From: an uncultured Candidatus Saccharibacteria bacterium
Lineage (GTDB): Bacteria; Patescibacteriota; Saccharimonadia; Saccharimonadales; Saccharimonadaceae
Length of the DNA: 45,873 bases
Direction: 5' to 3'
Assembly (NCBI GenBank): GCA_946537195.1
Contig: CAMNFE010000003.1
Location: 1 to 45,873 of the forward strand
Shown here: positions 7,525 through 15,646 of the stretch, one piece after another
Layout of the letters: every line of letters begins with the position of its first letter
How positions within the stretch are numbered: the stretch's first letter is position 1
Position numbers and translations under genes: made by a program
The notes under the pieces: generated by a model
Seen by the model: only the letters and a program-made list of their open reading frames with translations
Database searches by the model: none
Told to the model about the DNA's origin: nothing

Positions 7525-10515
7525 ATGGGTGATGGCGATAAATACGGTGATTACATCGGTAAAGGTATCGATCATGAAGATGACGCCAGAAGCGTTGATT
7601 TTGGTGACGGTATAGTTCATAAAGTTCGCCATTCAGAAGATAACCCTCAAAAACCACTTGATAGCGGAAAAAGTAGAGGAAGAGAAGGTAGCCTTCTCGC
7701 CAGTGGCGAACAGGATCAGCAATCCGATAAAGATACTTCGTCTGAAGCTGGCGCGATGTGGTCTAACCGTACCGGTGAAAAAAGAGAAAGAATGAAACTT
7801 GCTATGCTCGGTGCAGCCAATGGTGGTCTTGCGGCGAGCAGAAAAGTGAATCAAATGCGGGGTAGGGGATTAAAAGTCGGAGTACCGATTGCTAGTGTTG
7901 TAATTATTCTCGGTATGGTCATGGGTGGTATTCTAGGCAGCGAAAGTTCTATGCTTGGTAGTCTTGCTGGCAACGTTCAGTATAGACTCGATCGTCTGGA
8001 AGAATCTTTTGCCGTGCGCTCCAAAGTGCTAATTAATAACATTATTAATGGTAAAAATACTAAGGGCGGCCTTTGGGGCAATATCAACGATAACATGAAG
8101 GCAAAGTTTAAGAAAGCCGGCATAGAAGTCGAAAGCAGTGCGGATGGTGCTGATAGACTAAAATATACAGACGCGCAAGGTGAGACTAAAGTTGTAACTG
8201 ACGTTGAGGCTGAAACAAAAACTAGTCCAGACTTTGATGGAAAGTATATCAACGGAACCTCAACTTATGCGTCAGGGTCTGCCGCAGCATATAATAACGA
8301 TTCAAAAATTGTACTTCAAGATCTTAATATTAAAAGTCGTAATACCAATGCTGATATTGAACCTAGCGACGATCCTGAAACAATGAAGCAAAATGTCGAT
8401 GCCGATGTCGAGGCGGAGCTAAAAGAGGCTACACCGAAGATGGGGGCGGATGTTCAAGGGGGGCATACTGAAACCGAAGATGTGGATGACGGTATGGGCG
8501 GGACAGAGACGGTCGAAAAAGTAGAAACTGACCGCACCTCGATAGATATTGATTCCGAAGCCGACGCATCGACTAAAGTGAAAAATATGGTCGAAAGCGA
8601 AGTTGGCAAAGGGGTGGATTTTAGCATCGTCGGTCAGGCCGCTAACGGCATGTGTCAGCTTTATAATACCGCCAGCACTATCAATCGTATGGTCAAGGCA
8701 TATGAGGCTGCGCAAGTGGTCGTTATGGGTATGAAGATTATGGAAGCTATCCAACGCATGCAAGCGGGCGATGGTGGCGCCGATACTATCGTTAATGTTT
8801 TTGCGAACTATATGACTCACGAAGTGACCTCGACGCTTAAAATCGGCGGCGAGGGTGGGGACGATGATGTGACTATTACCACTTCCGCTATGGCTTCCGC
8901 GCCGGTTGCTGCGTTCTTTGGCGGAACTAAATTGTCTGGCGAAGATCCTATCGTGAAGTCTTTTATTACAAGTGAGAATCAATTTAGGAAAATCATGGAT
9001 TCCATTAGTCCAAGCGCTGGTTATAAGGCGTGCACCGCAACTAGGGTGGCAGCCGGTTTAATCGATACTATCGGAGATGCGGCTACCCTGGGTACTAAAA
9101 AGTTACTTGATTATGTTGGGGGTGTAGTGTTGGCTGTAGGAATCAATGTTGTGGTAGAAGCAGTGATATCGTTCATGGTGCCTAAAATTGTCGGTGCCCT
9201 GCAGCGTGACTTTACGCAGTTCCTAGAAGGAGCTCCTGGTGGCGGTGTTATATCGTGGTCAATGGACATGCTGTTCGCAAAATACGCTCAGCGCGCCGGT
9301 ATGTCCGTGGCTACTCCGTCCACCCTCGGTGTTTATAATCAAAAAAGAGCCGAATTAATTGCTCATAAAGCTCGCTACGAGCGCAATACGCATAGTCCTT
9401 TCGATGCCTCATCGCGGTATACTTTTATGGGTTCATTAATGCAGACTTTGGGCCGAGTAGTATTAAAGAGTGACAGTCTTGTAGGTAAAGTATCGCGCGT
9501 TTCATCGGTGGTTACAGACTCGCTTGTAGCCTTAACTCCAGCTAGCAGCGCGGCAAATATTGACGATATACTTATTTCTGAGGGCGACCACCCAGAAATT
9601 AATAGTTTAGTTGATGATGGCGAAAAACGTTATGCGTCAGCCTGGGGAACACCGATTTATGTTCCAGATTATTCTACAATGGGTGAGAGCGTAGAAGATA
9701 CTATGTGGTATTGGGACGCTAAAGGCGCTTTTACAGAGCCTTACGATCCAATCGATAATCCAAATCCAGATATTGAGATGAATGGTACTAATGTGGCTTC
9801 CGCCAAGAATCCAATTGTCCTAGCGATGAAAGAAGGGAAGGTTCCAGACATTATGCTAGCAGAATATGATGGTGGGCCAATCGATGACACAGTTTCGCTT
9901 GCTGCATCTTCGAATCGAAACGAGCTATCGCTTTGTATTGAAGAAAAAATAAACCGTGCCGCAGATCTTGGCGTTCCAGATGCAGCAATCGAGGCTAGAT
10001 ACAGGCCTGCTGATACTGGTTCTTCATTCCTTGACGCAGTACTTGGTGCAATCCCGATTATTGGTGGCATTATCGATACGGTTAATGGCATCGATGTGCT
10101 TGGGCATCTCGCTAACATTCTTGGTTTTAAATATCAAACAAATACCAAACAAAATCATATGTGTGAGCGCTATGCTGGCGATCAGCAAATTGGCGAAATG
10201 ATGGGCTATTATGATAAATCAAAAACTGCTGCATATACTGAAAAGTACTACAAAGAACATCCACTAGATAATTCGCCAACCGGTGTCATTGCTCGCTTTA
10301 GTGGCCTAACGAAAGAGCAGGTAGAGAAGAGTATTGCTCAAGTAAACGCTTTAATGTTTGTTGCAGATTATCATCCAGATGGCCTTGGCCCATTGGAAAA
10401 ACAAGAAAAGCCAGAAGTAACTATTGAGTCTACCGAAAATTATATTTACGTAATTGGCGTCATTAATGGTATTAATTACGCCGAACCAAAACGTAGTCAA
10501 AATATCACAGCCTAG
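7525..10515 (+). CDS. large membrane-associated protein of unknown function (996 aa)
   Basis: Single long ORF, charged N-terminus, hydrophobic segments VGVPIASVVIILGMVMGGILG, YVGGVVLAVGINVVVEAVISFMVPKIVG and FLDAVLGAIPIIGGIIDTVNGIDVLG. Confidence 0.85.
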   Translation: MGDGDKYGDYIGKGIDHEDDARSVDFGDGIVHKVRHSEDNPQKPLDSGKSRGREGSLLASGEQDQQSDKDTSSEAGAMWSNRTGEKRERMKLAMLGAANGGLAASRKVNQMRGRGLKVGVPIASVVIILGMVMGGILGSESSMLGSLAGNVQYRLDRLEESFAVRSKVLINNIINGKNTKGGLWGNINDNMKAKFKKAGIEVESSADGADRLKYTDAQGETKVVTDVEAETKTSPDFDGKYINGTSTYASGSAAAYNNDSKIVLQDLNIKSRNTNADIEPSDDPETMKQNVDADVEAELKEATPKMGADVQGGHTETEDVDDGMGGTETVEKVETDRTSIDIDSEADASTKVKNMVESEVGKGVDFSIVGQAANGMCQLYNTASTINRMVKAYEAAQVVVMGMKIMEAIQRMQAGDGGADTIVNVFANYMTHEVTSTLKIGGEGGDDDVTITTSAMASAPVAAFFGGTKLSGEDPIVKSFITSENQFRKIMDSISPSAGYKACTATRVAAGLIDTIGDAATLGTKKLLDYVGGVVLAVGINVVVEAVISFMVPKIVGALQRDFTQFLEGAPGGGVISWSMDMLFAKYAQRAGMSVATPSTLGVYNQKRAELIAHKARYERNTHSPFDASSRYTFMGSLMQTLGRVVLKSDSLVGKVSRVSSVVTDSLVALTPASSAANIDDILISEGDHPEINSLVDDGEKRYASAWGTPIYVPDYSTMGESVEDTMWYWDAKGAFTEPYDPIDNPNPDIEMNGTNVASAKNPIVLAMKEGKVPDIMLAEYDGGPIDDTVSLAASSNRNELSLCIEEKINRAADLGVPDAAIEARYRPADTGSSFLDAVLGAIPIIGGIIDTVNGIDVLGHLANILGFKYQTNTKQNHMCERYAGDQQIGEMMGYYDKSKTAAYTEKYYKEHPLDNSPTGVIARFSGLTKEQVEKSIAQVNALMFVADYHPDGLGPLEKQEKPEVTIESTENYIYVIGVINGINYAEPKRSQNITA

Positions 10516-10543
10516 AAAAAGCCCCGCGCATTTGCACGGGGCC
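10516..10543 (-). terminator. Rho-independent terminator of lipoprotein gene
   Basis: minus strand GCCCCGTGCAAATGCGCGGGGC followed by TTTTT. Confidence 0.8.
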
Positions 10544-10556
10544 AGAAGGAACAATT

Positions 10557-11291
10557 TTAGTCGCAATAGAAGTTTCTGCCGAGATCGAGGTTATCTAGTG
10601 GAGCACTACTCGGGTCTGCCTCCATTTGCTCAATAGAATAGAGAATGAGTGGCGCCAAATCCACATGGATAATATGGACATAGTTATCCATAATGGAGTA
10701 ATACTTATCTTTATTATCTGGAGCAGGTGGGCAATCATATATACGAATAGTGGTAGAATACTCAGCCCCGTCAACTTTATACCAAATTGTTACGGCATGG
10801 TACATTCTGTCGTTGTCCGGATCTGGCGAATCGAACCAAACACCTTTCGTATTATCCCCATCAAGCACATAAGAGAAGCCTGCATCGTTCTCGAAGATAC
10901 CACCATGATTATCTTGACACCATAAGTCAATCAGCATATTACCGATGTCTAAATTGTAATGGCCTGGATATTTTTCACTCTCAATAAGCCACTGATTCAG
11001 ATCATGCTGCGTATAGATGGTCGTATCGCCAACCTGGTAGGCGTACTGTCCATCATGACTTTCGCTTTCGGTAGCATGTTCAACAGGATTACCCTGATCA
11101 TCTCTGTCCTGGAATGGATCATGATCATCCGGATTGACCTGATCGACTTTATCCTGCTCCTCGCCTTCATGGACTTCTACGGCATCAAGCTGACCATCTT
11201 GGTTGGACTGGTTTTCTCCTGAGCAGGCGGTCATCGCCATGCAGAGAATAAGTATTGCAACTAAACTCACAAAGAACTTTATTTTTCTCAT
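10557..11291 (-). CDS. putative acidic lipoprotein
   Basis: Signal peptide with lipobox LCMAMTAC-S; SD aaaggtggtgatc upstream; strong sigma70-type promoter. Confidence 0.75.
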   Translation of the reverse strand: MRKIKFFVSLVAILILCMAMTACSGENQSNQDGQLDAVEVHEGEEQDKVDQVNPDDHDPFQDRDDQGNPVEHATESESHDGQYAYQVGDTTIYTQHDLNQWLIESEKYPGHYNLDIGNMLIDLWCQDNHGGIFENDAGFSYVLDGDNTKGVWFDSPDPDNDRMYHAVTIWYKVDGAEYSTTIRIYDCPPAPDNKDKYYSIMDNYVHIIHVDLAPLILYSIEQMEADPSSAPLDNLDLGRNFYCD

Positions 11292-11350
11292 TCATGATCA
11301 CCACCTTTCTATCATTTTCCAAAAATGGATGAGAAAAACAATCTACTTTT

Positions 11351-11379
11351 GTTATACAACACTTTACTTTTTTTGTCAA
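11351..11379 (-). promoter_or_regulatory. sigma70-type promoter of lipoprotein gene
   Basis: minus strand TTGACA-17 nt-TATAAC (-35 at 11374-11379, -10 at 11351-11356). Confidence 0.75.
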
Positions 11380-11381
11380 TG

Positions 11382-11390
11382 TGGCATAAT
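11382..11390 (+). promoter_or_regulatory. extended -10 (TGGCATAAT) of dus
   Basis: TGGCATAAT; 7-nt gap to ATG at 11398. Confidence 0.5.
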
Positions 11391-11397
11391 GAATAAT

Positions 11398-12330
11398 ATG
11401 GATTTTTGGAAACAGTTTAAGCCTGGTTTTTCTATTTTGGCGCCTATGGAAGGTGTGACTGATATTGCTTTTCGTCAAGTCATAGCCAAAGCTGCACGCC
11501 CAGATATTTTTTATACAGAATTTACTAATGTGAATAGCTACACTAGTGAAAAAGGTCGCCATAATGCACTTGAACGTTTTCGCATTGAAGAATCTGAACA
11601 ACCTATTGTCCCGCAAATCTGGGGAACGAAGCCAGAAATGTTCGCTGAAACCGCGAAAGCGTTAAAAGAAATGGGCTTTTTGGCTGTAGATGTTAATATG
11701 GGATGCCCCGATCGTCATGTTGTGGCTACTGGCGGTGGTTCCGGATTAATCCGTACTCCCGAACTTGCGAAAGAAATAATTCGCGCCACTAAAACAGCTG
11801 GCTTACCAGTATCGGTTAAAACTCGTCTTGGCTATTCGAAAGTTGAAGAATGGGAAGCTTGGCTTACCGATATTTTAGAAGAAAAACCAGCAGCACTTAC
11901 TGTTCATTTACGCACTAAAAAAGAAATGTCCAAAGTTGCCGCTCATTATGAACTTATCCCAAACATACTAGAGCTTAAAAATAAAATTTCGCCAGAAACG
12001 GTACTAATTATTAACGGCGATTTCGAAAGACCTTCTGATGCTCAAAAATATATTGATATGGGCGTAGACGGAGTTATGATTGGTCGTGGAGTTTTTCATA
12101 ATCCATTTTGTTTTGAAAAAACACCGCGTGAACACAGCAGAGAAGATCTCATTGATTTAATGTGTTACCATCTCGATTTATATGAAAAATATGGATTATC
12201 ACCATACGATCCGCTCAAGCATTTTTATAAAATATATATTAATAATTTTCCTGGTGCGTCCGAAATTCGTGATAAATTAATGCATACTAAGACTGTTCCA
12301 GAAGCAAGGCAAGTAATCAATTCTTTATGA
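11398..12330 (+). CDS. dus: tRNA-dihydrouridine synthase; start assigned to MDFWKQF
   Basis: APMEGVTDIAFRQVI, VDVNMGCPDRHVVATGGGSGLI, GVDGVMIGRGVFHNPF; ORF upstream extension (11203) overlaps the divergent promoter region. Confidence 0.9.
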   Translation: MDFWKQFKPGFSILAPMEGVTDIAFRQVIAKAARPDIFYTEFTNVNSYTSEKGRHNALERFRIEESEQPIVPQIWGTKPEMFAETAKALKEMGFLAVDVNMGCPDRHVVATGGGSGLIRTPELAKEIIRATKTAGLPVSVKTRLGYSKVEEWEAWLTDILEEKPAALTVHLRTKKEMSKVAAHYELIPNILELKNKISPETVLIINGDFERPSDAQKYIDMGVDGVMIGRGVFHNPFCFEKTPREHSREDLIDLMCYHLDLYEKYGLSPYDPLKHFYKIYINNFPGASEIRDKLMHTKTVPEARQVINSL

Positions 12331-13073
12331 AGACAATTATTTTAATCCACGGTATCCGTGGCACTCATCGCGGACTCGGCGCTGTTGCAAAAAATCTTTC
12401 GAAAAAATATAAGGTAATCACTCCAGATTTGCCAGGTTCCGGTACTCGTGCTGAGCTTAAAAATAAAACTTTAGATGGTTATATTGATTGGCTACACAAG
12501 TATATTAATAATTTACATCTGAAGCAGAAACCATATTTAATCGGTCACTCAATGGGCTCGATGGTCGTATCGCATTTTGCCGAAAAATACCCAGACGACA
12601 TCCAAGAAAAGGTTGTTTTGATGGCTCCCGTTTTTCGTCCAAAAAAGAATCAAAAACTTAGTAATATATCATGTGATATTCTATTATTTTTCCTAAAAAC
12701 TATGCCACAGAAATGGTGCTATAAATTTATGGGCAGTAAATTTTTGTCATATATTATTTCCCACTATTTGACTTGCGACAAAACAAAGCAAAAAGAAATA
12801 GATCAACTCCATTTTAAATATTCTGGACGTTTTTCATCTGCAAAATCTATCATGGCTGATATTGAAGTATCAATGAAACAAAGTACGATTATCCCGCAAA
12901 AGAAAAAGACTAAACTAATCGTTGGCGACAAAGATAAATTATCCTCATTAGAATTAACACGTAAATATGCCAGAAGGGCAAACGTAACATTAAGAATAAT
13001 CCCAAATTGCGGTCACTTTATTAATTATGAAAGTCCGCAAAAAGTAGCAAAATTTATTAGTGAGTATATTTAA
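12327..13073 (+). CDS. alpha/beta hydrolase
   Basis: GHSMGSM nucleophile elbow, HGIRGTHRGL, C-terminal NCGHFINYE; ATGA overlap with dus. Confidence 0.85.
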   Translation: MKTIILIHGIRGTHRGLGAVAKNLSKKYKVITPDLPGSGTRAELKNKTLDGYIDWLHKYINNLHLKQKPYLIGHSMGSMVVSHFAEKYPDDIQEKVVLMAPVFRPKKNQKLSNISCDILLFFLKTMPQKWCYKFMGSKFLSYIISHYLTCDKTKQKEIDQLHFKYSGRFSSAKSIMADIEVSMKQSTIIPQKKKTKLIVGDKDKLSSLELTRKYARRANVTLRIIPNCGHFINYESPQKVAKFISEYI

Positions 13074-14347
13074 TATTCGCTTTTCAGTTTTTCGCGGTTA
13101 TCTAGTACTTTATGATAGATATCTTCTATCCTTGTCAGAGTATGACTAATATCGTGTTTCTCAATGCGCTTAACAGCATCTTCAGACATTTTTTCACACA
13201 ATTCTTTATTGGATAATATATGTGCAATTCCTCGTGCTACGCTTTCTTCATCGTCCGGATCGTAAATGTAACCATTTTTTCCGTGCTTAACTAATTCCGG
13301 CACCGCGCCAGCTTTTACTGCAACGGCTGGCAATCCTGAAGCCATCGCCTCCATTAATACGATACTTTGCGTTTCGGTTTTGGAAGTAATTGCAAAAATG
13401 GTTCCTGTACGATAAATTTGCGGTAAATCATCGCCAACTACACGACCCAAAAAATGCGTGTGGTCGGTAATCTTTTCGCGGGCTGCTATTTTTTCTAGTT
13501 TCTCGCGTGCCGTTCCGTCTCCTACAATTACTAAATGTGCTTTTGGCACTTTTTGCAAAACACCAACAAATGCATGCATTAAAACATCAAGACTTTTTTC
13601 TGGATCTACGCGTCCAACATAGAGCACAATTGGCATATTTTTTGGAATATCGTATTTTTCGTAAATTTCTGAATTGGCACGGCCTTTTGCAAAACGTGAT
13701 AAATCAATGCCGTTACTTATTGCTTCAACGGGTACTTTAAAGAAACGACGATTTTTTGGTAATAAATCCGCAATCGCTTGTTCGGTCGGCATAGTTGCGT
13801 ACTCGCTTCTACGTAGGAAGCTCAAGAAATAAGCATTCATTGCAGCGTTAATTGGTTTCTTGGCTAATTCCGGCAATTTAACTTGCTGAGTTAAATTATC
13901 TGGATACGCATGGTCCGTAGACACGATAGGTATTTTTCGCCTTTTCGCATAACGAAAAACCGCCAAGGCTAATGGACCTGGCGTCTGGTTATGAATTATG
14001 TCCGGTTTAAAATCATCAAGAACTTTCTTTATATCAAAGTATGGATTGTAACTGACATGAAGACCGTTCTTATATACCAATTGCGGCACTTTTACGCCTA
14101 ACATTTTTTTATCTTTTGGTACTTTTTCGATTTGATCCGGATAGAGATACATACGTTTCGATTTTAGACGCACTACAGTAAAACCATACTCTTCGTCTTT
14201 TTCGACTCCAAATTTTCCTGTAATACTTGGCGCGAGAACCATTACTTGATGACCACGTTTCTTAAGACCAGAGGCAAGATTCCTTGAAAAAACGGCCACA
14301 CCATTGATCATTGGGTAATAAACGTCCGTAGAGATAACTATTTTCAT
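13070..14347 (-). CDS. glycosyltransferase family 4; start re-assigned to MKIVISTDVYYPM at 14347
   Basis: DVYYPMINGVAVFSRNLASGLKKRGHQVMVLAP, YVGRVDPEKSLDVLM, SKTETQSIVLMEAMASGLPAV; longer ORF (to 14452) would overlap the divergent gene. Confidence 0.9.
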   Translation of the reverse strand: MKIVISTDVYYPMINGVAVFSRNLASGLKKRGHQVMVLAPSITGKFGVEKDEEYGFTVVRLKSKRMYLYPDQIEKVPKDKKMLGVKVPQLVYKNGLHVSYNPYFDIKKVLDDFKPDIIHNQTPGPLALAVFRYAKRRKIPIVSTDHAYPDNLTQQVKLPELAKKPINAAMNAYFLSFLRRSEYATMPTEQAIADLLPKNRRFFKVPVEAISNGIDLSRFAKGRANSEIYEKYDIPKNMPIVLYVGRVDPEKSLDVLMHAFVGVLQKVPKAHLVIVGDGTAREKLEKIAAREKITDHTHFLGRVVGDDLPQIYRTGTIFAITSKTETQSIVLMEAMASGLPAVAVKAGAVPELVKHGKNGYIYDPDDEESVARGIAHILSNKELCEKMSEDAVKRIEKHDISHTLTRIEDIYHKVLDNREKLKSEY

Positions 14348-14368
14348 ATGATATGATTTTATCATATG
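14345..14368. promoter_or_regulatory. palindromic divergent start region with overlapping -10 elements for both flanking genes
   Basis: CATATGATAtgatttTATCATATG; + strand TGATATGAT (14349-14357), - strand TGATAAAAT (14356-14364). Confidence 0.6.
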
Positions 14369-15124
14369 GCAATTCCGAAAAAGATACACTACGTCTGGGT
14401 CGGCACGGCGCCAATTCCTGAACAAGATCAGAAATATATTAAACAGTGGCAAAAACTAAACCCAAAGTACGAGATTAAACGCTGGACCGAAAAAGACATT
14501 GATTTAAAAAAATATCCTCTAGTCGCAAAAGCTATTGAAGATAAAAAATGGGCTTTGGCTGCCGATATTATTCGTATGTATGCCGTCTATAACGAAGGCG
14601 GATTTTATATGGATACGGACGTTGAACTACTGAAATCGTTTGACGACTTATTAAAATATGACGGCGTCGCTTGTTGGGAGTCAAATTTCTGGTTCACTAC
14701 TTCATTCTTCGGCGCCAAAAAACACTCACCTTGGATTGGTAAAGTTTTAAAACGTTACGAAGGTGCGCTTCCGAAAAAAATTACAAACGGCACATTTATG
14801 AAAACCGTTCATAGTCCATCAATTTATGCATCTGATTTCTATAAATTTAAATGTGACGGTAAAACGCATATCTACGACGAAAAGTTTGCAGTTTTTGCGC
14901 CAGAATATTTTAATCCAAAACATTATAGTACTGGAGAGATGCGTCAGACTGAAAACACGCGCGCAATTCATCACTATGCGTCCACCTGGCATTCTAAATT
15001 TGAAGAAATTATGAAGAAGACTGGCGTCTTTTGGATTAAAGTTATTGGCTATAGACTGTTTAGTGTATTTGAGTTTTGCTACCACAAAGTACTAACATTT
15101 CTGATTCGTCGAGAGCTTAAATAA
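14366..15124 (+). CDS. glycosyltransferase with DXD sugar-binding motif (OCH1-like, Gly_transf_sug)
   Basis: IPKKIHYVWVGTAPIP, ALAADIIRMYAVYNEGGFYMDTDVEL. Confidence 0.9.
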   Translation: MAIPKKIHYVWVGTAPIPEQDQKYIKQWQKLNPKYEIKRWTEKDIDLKKYPLVAKAIEDKKWALAADIIRMYAVYNEGGFYMDTDVELLKSFDDLLKYDGVACWESNFWFTTSFFGAKKHSPWIGKVLKRYEGALPKKITNGTFMKTVHSPSIYASDFYKFKCDGKTHIYDEKFAVFAPEYFNPKHYSTGEMRQTENTRAIHHYASTWHSKFEEIMKKTGVFWIKVIGYRLFSVFEFCYHKVLTFLIRRELK

Positions 15125-15140
15125 GTGTTAAAATATAAAT

Positions 15141-15557
15141 ATGAAAAAAGTCAAAAAACCAAAAGCGGTCGTTAATCGTCGAGCGCACTATGATTATAAT
15201 CTGTCCGACAAAATCGAGACCGGTATGGTTTTGACTGGCGCTCAGGTGCGTCTCATTCGAGATAGCCATGCGCAATTAAAAGGCACTTACGTTACGATTC
15301 GCAATCACGAACTATGGCTTTTGAATCTTACGCTTGGTACTGAAACTTCTGAGAATATTAAGCTTCTTGCTACTAAAAAACAAATTGCCGCGCTTGAACG
15401 AGCTAAAGTTGAAGGCTCTACGATTGTGCCAGTAGAACTTCACCCATTTAAACGACACATTAAACTTACAATTGCGGTCGGTGAAGGTAAAAAGAAATAC
15501 GATAAGCGCCAAACTATTAAAAAACGTGATTTGGATCGCGAACGCTCTCGCTATTAA
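15141..15557 (+). CDS. smpB: SsrA-binding protein
   Basis: NRRAHYDYNLSDKIETGMVLTGAQVRLIRDSHAQLKGTYV...LHPFKRHIKLT...KRQTIKKRDLDRE. Confidence 0.95.
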   Translation: MKKVKKPKAVVNRRAHYDYNLSDKIETGMVLTGAQVRLIRDSHAQLKGTYVTIRNHELWLLNLTLGTETSENIKLLATKKQIAALERAKVEGSTIVPVELHPFKRHIKLTIAVGEGKKKYDKRQTIKKRDLDRERSRY

Positions 15558-15566
15558 GCGGTTTTA

Positions 15567-15575
15567 TGGTATAAT
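15567..15575 (+). promoter_or_regulatory. extended -10 (TGGTATAAT) upstream of aspS
   Basis: TGGTATAAT, 11-nt gap to the ATG of a 19-codon uORF. Confidence 0.6.
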
Positions 15576-15586
15576 TGTCCCAAAGT

Positions 15587-15646
15587 ATGGCTCGCATGCG
15601 CGAGTCATTATTAATCATAGAAAAAATAATGGAGCAACCTATATGA
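15587..15646 (+). CDS. putative 19-aa upstream ORF / leader peptide (MARMRESLLIIEKIMEQPI)
   Basis: ATG 11 nt after extended -10; TGA stop (15644-15646) overlaps aspS ATG (15643-15645). Confidence 0.4.
   Translation: MARMRESLLIIEKIMEQPI

Noticed and set aside
8419-8982. 187-aa minus-strand ORF
   Set aside because: Antisense to the 996-aa protein, no recognisable features
11185-11616. 143-aa minus-strand ORF
   Set aside because: Overlaps both dus and the lipoprotein start; low-complexity shadow ORF
15472-15642. Upstream extension of aspS overlapping smpB
   Set aside because: aspS homology begins at MRALAKDLTVKSGKVELAGWV; the extension overlaps smpB and the aspS promoter
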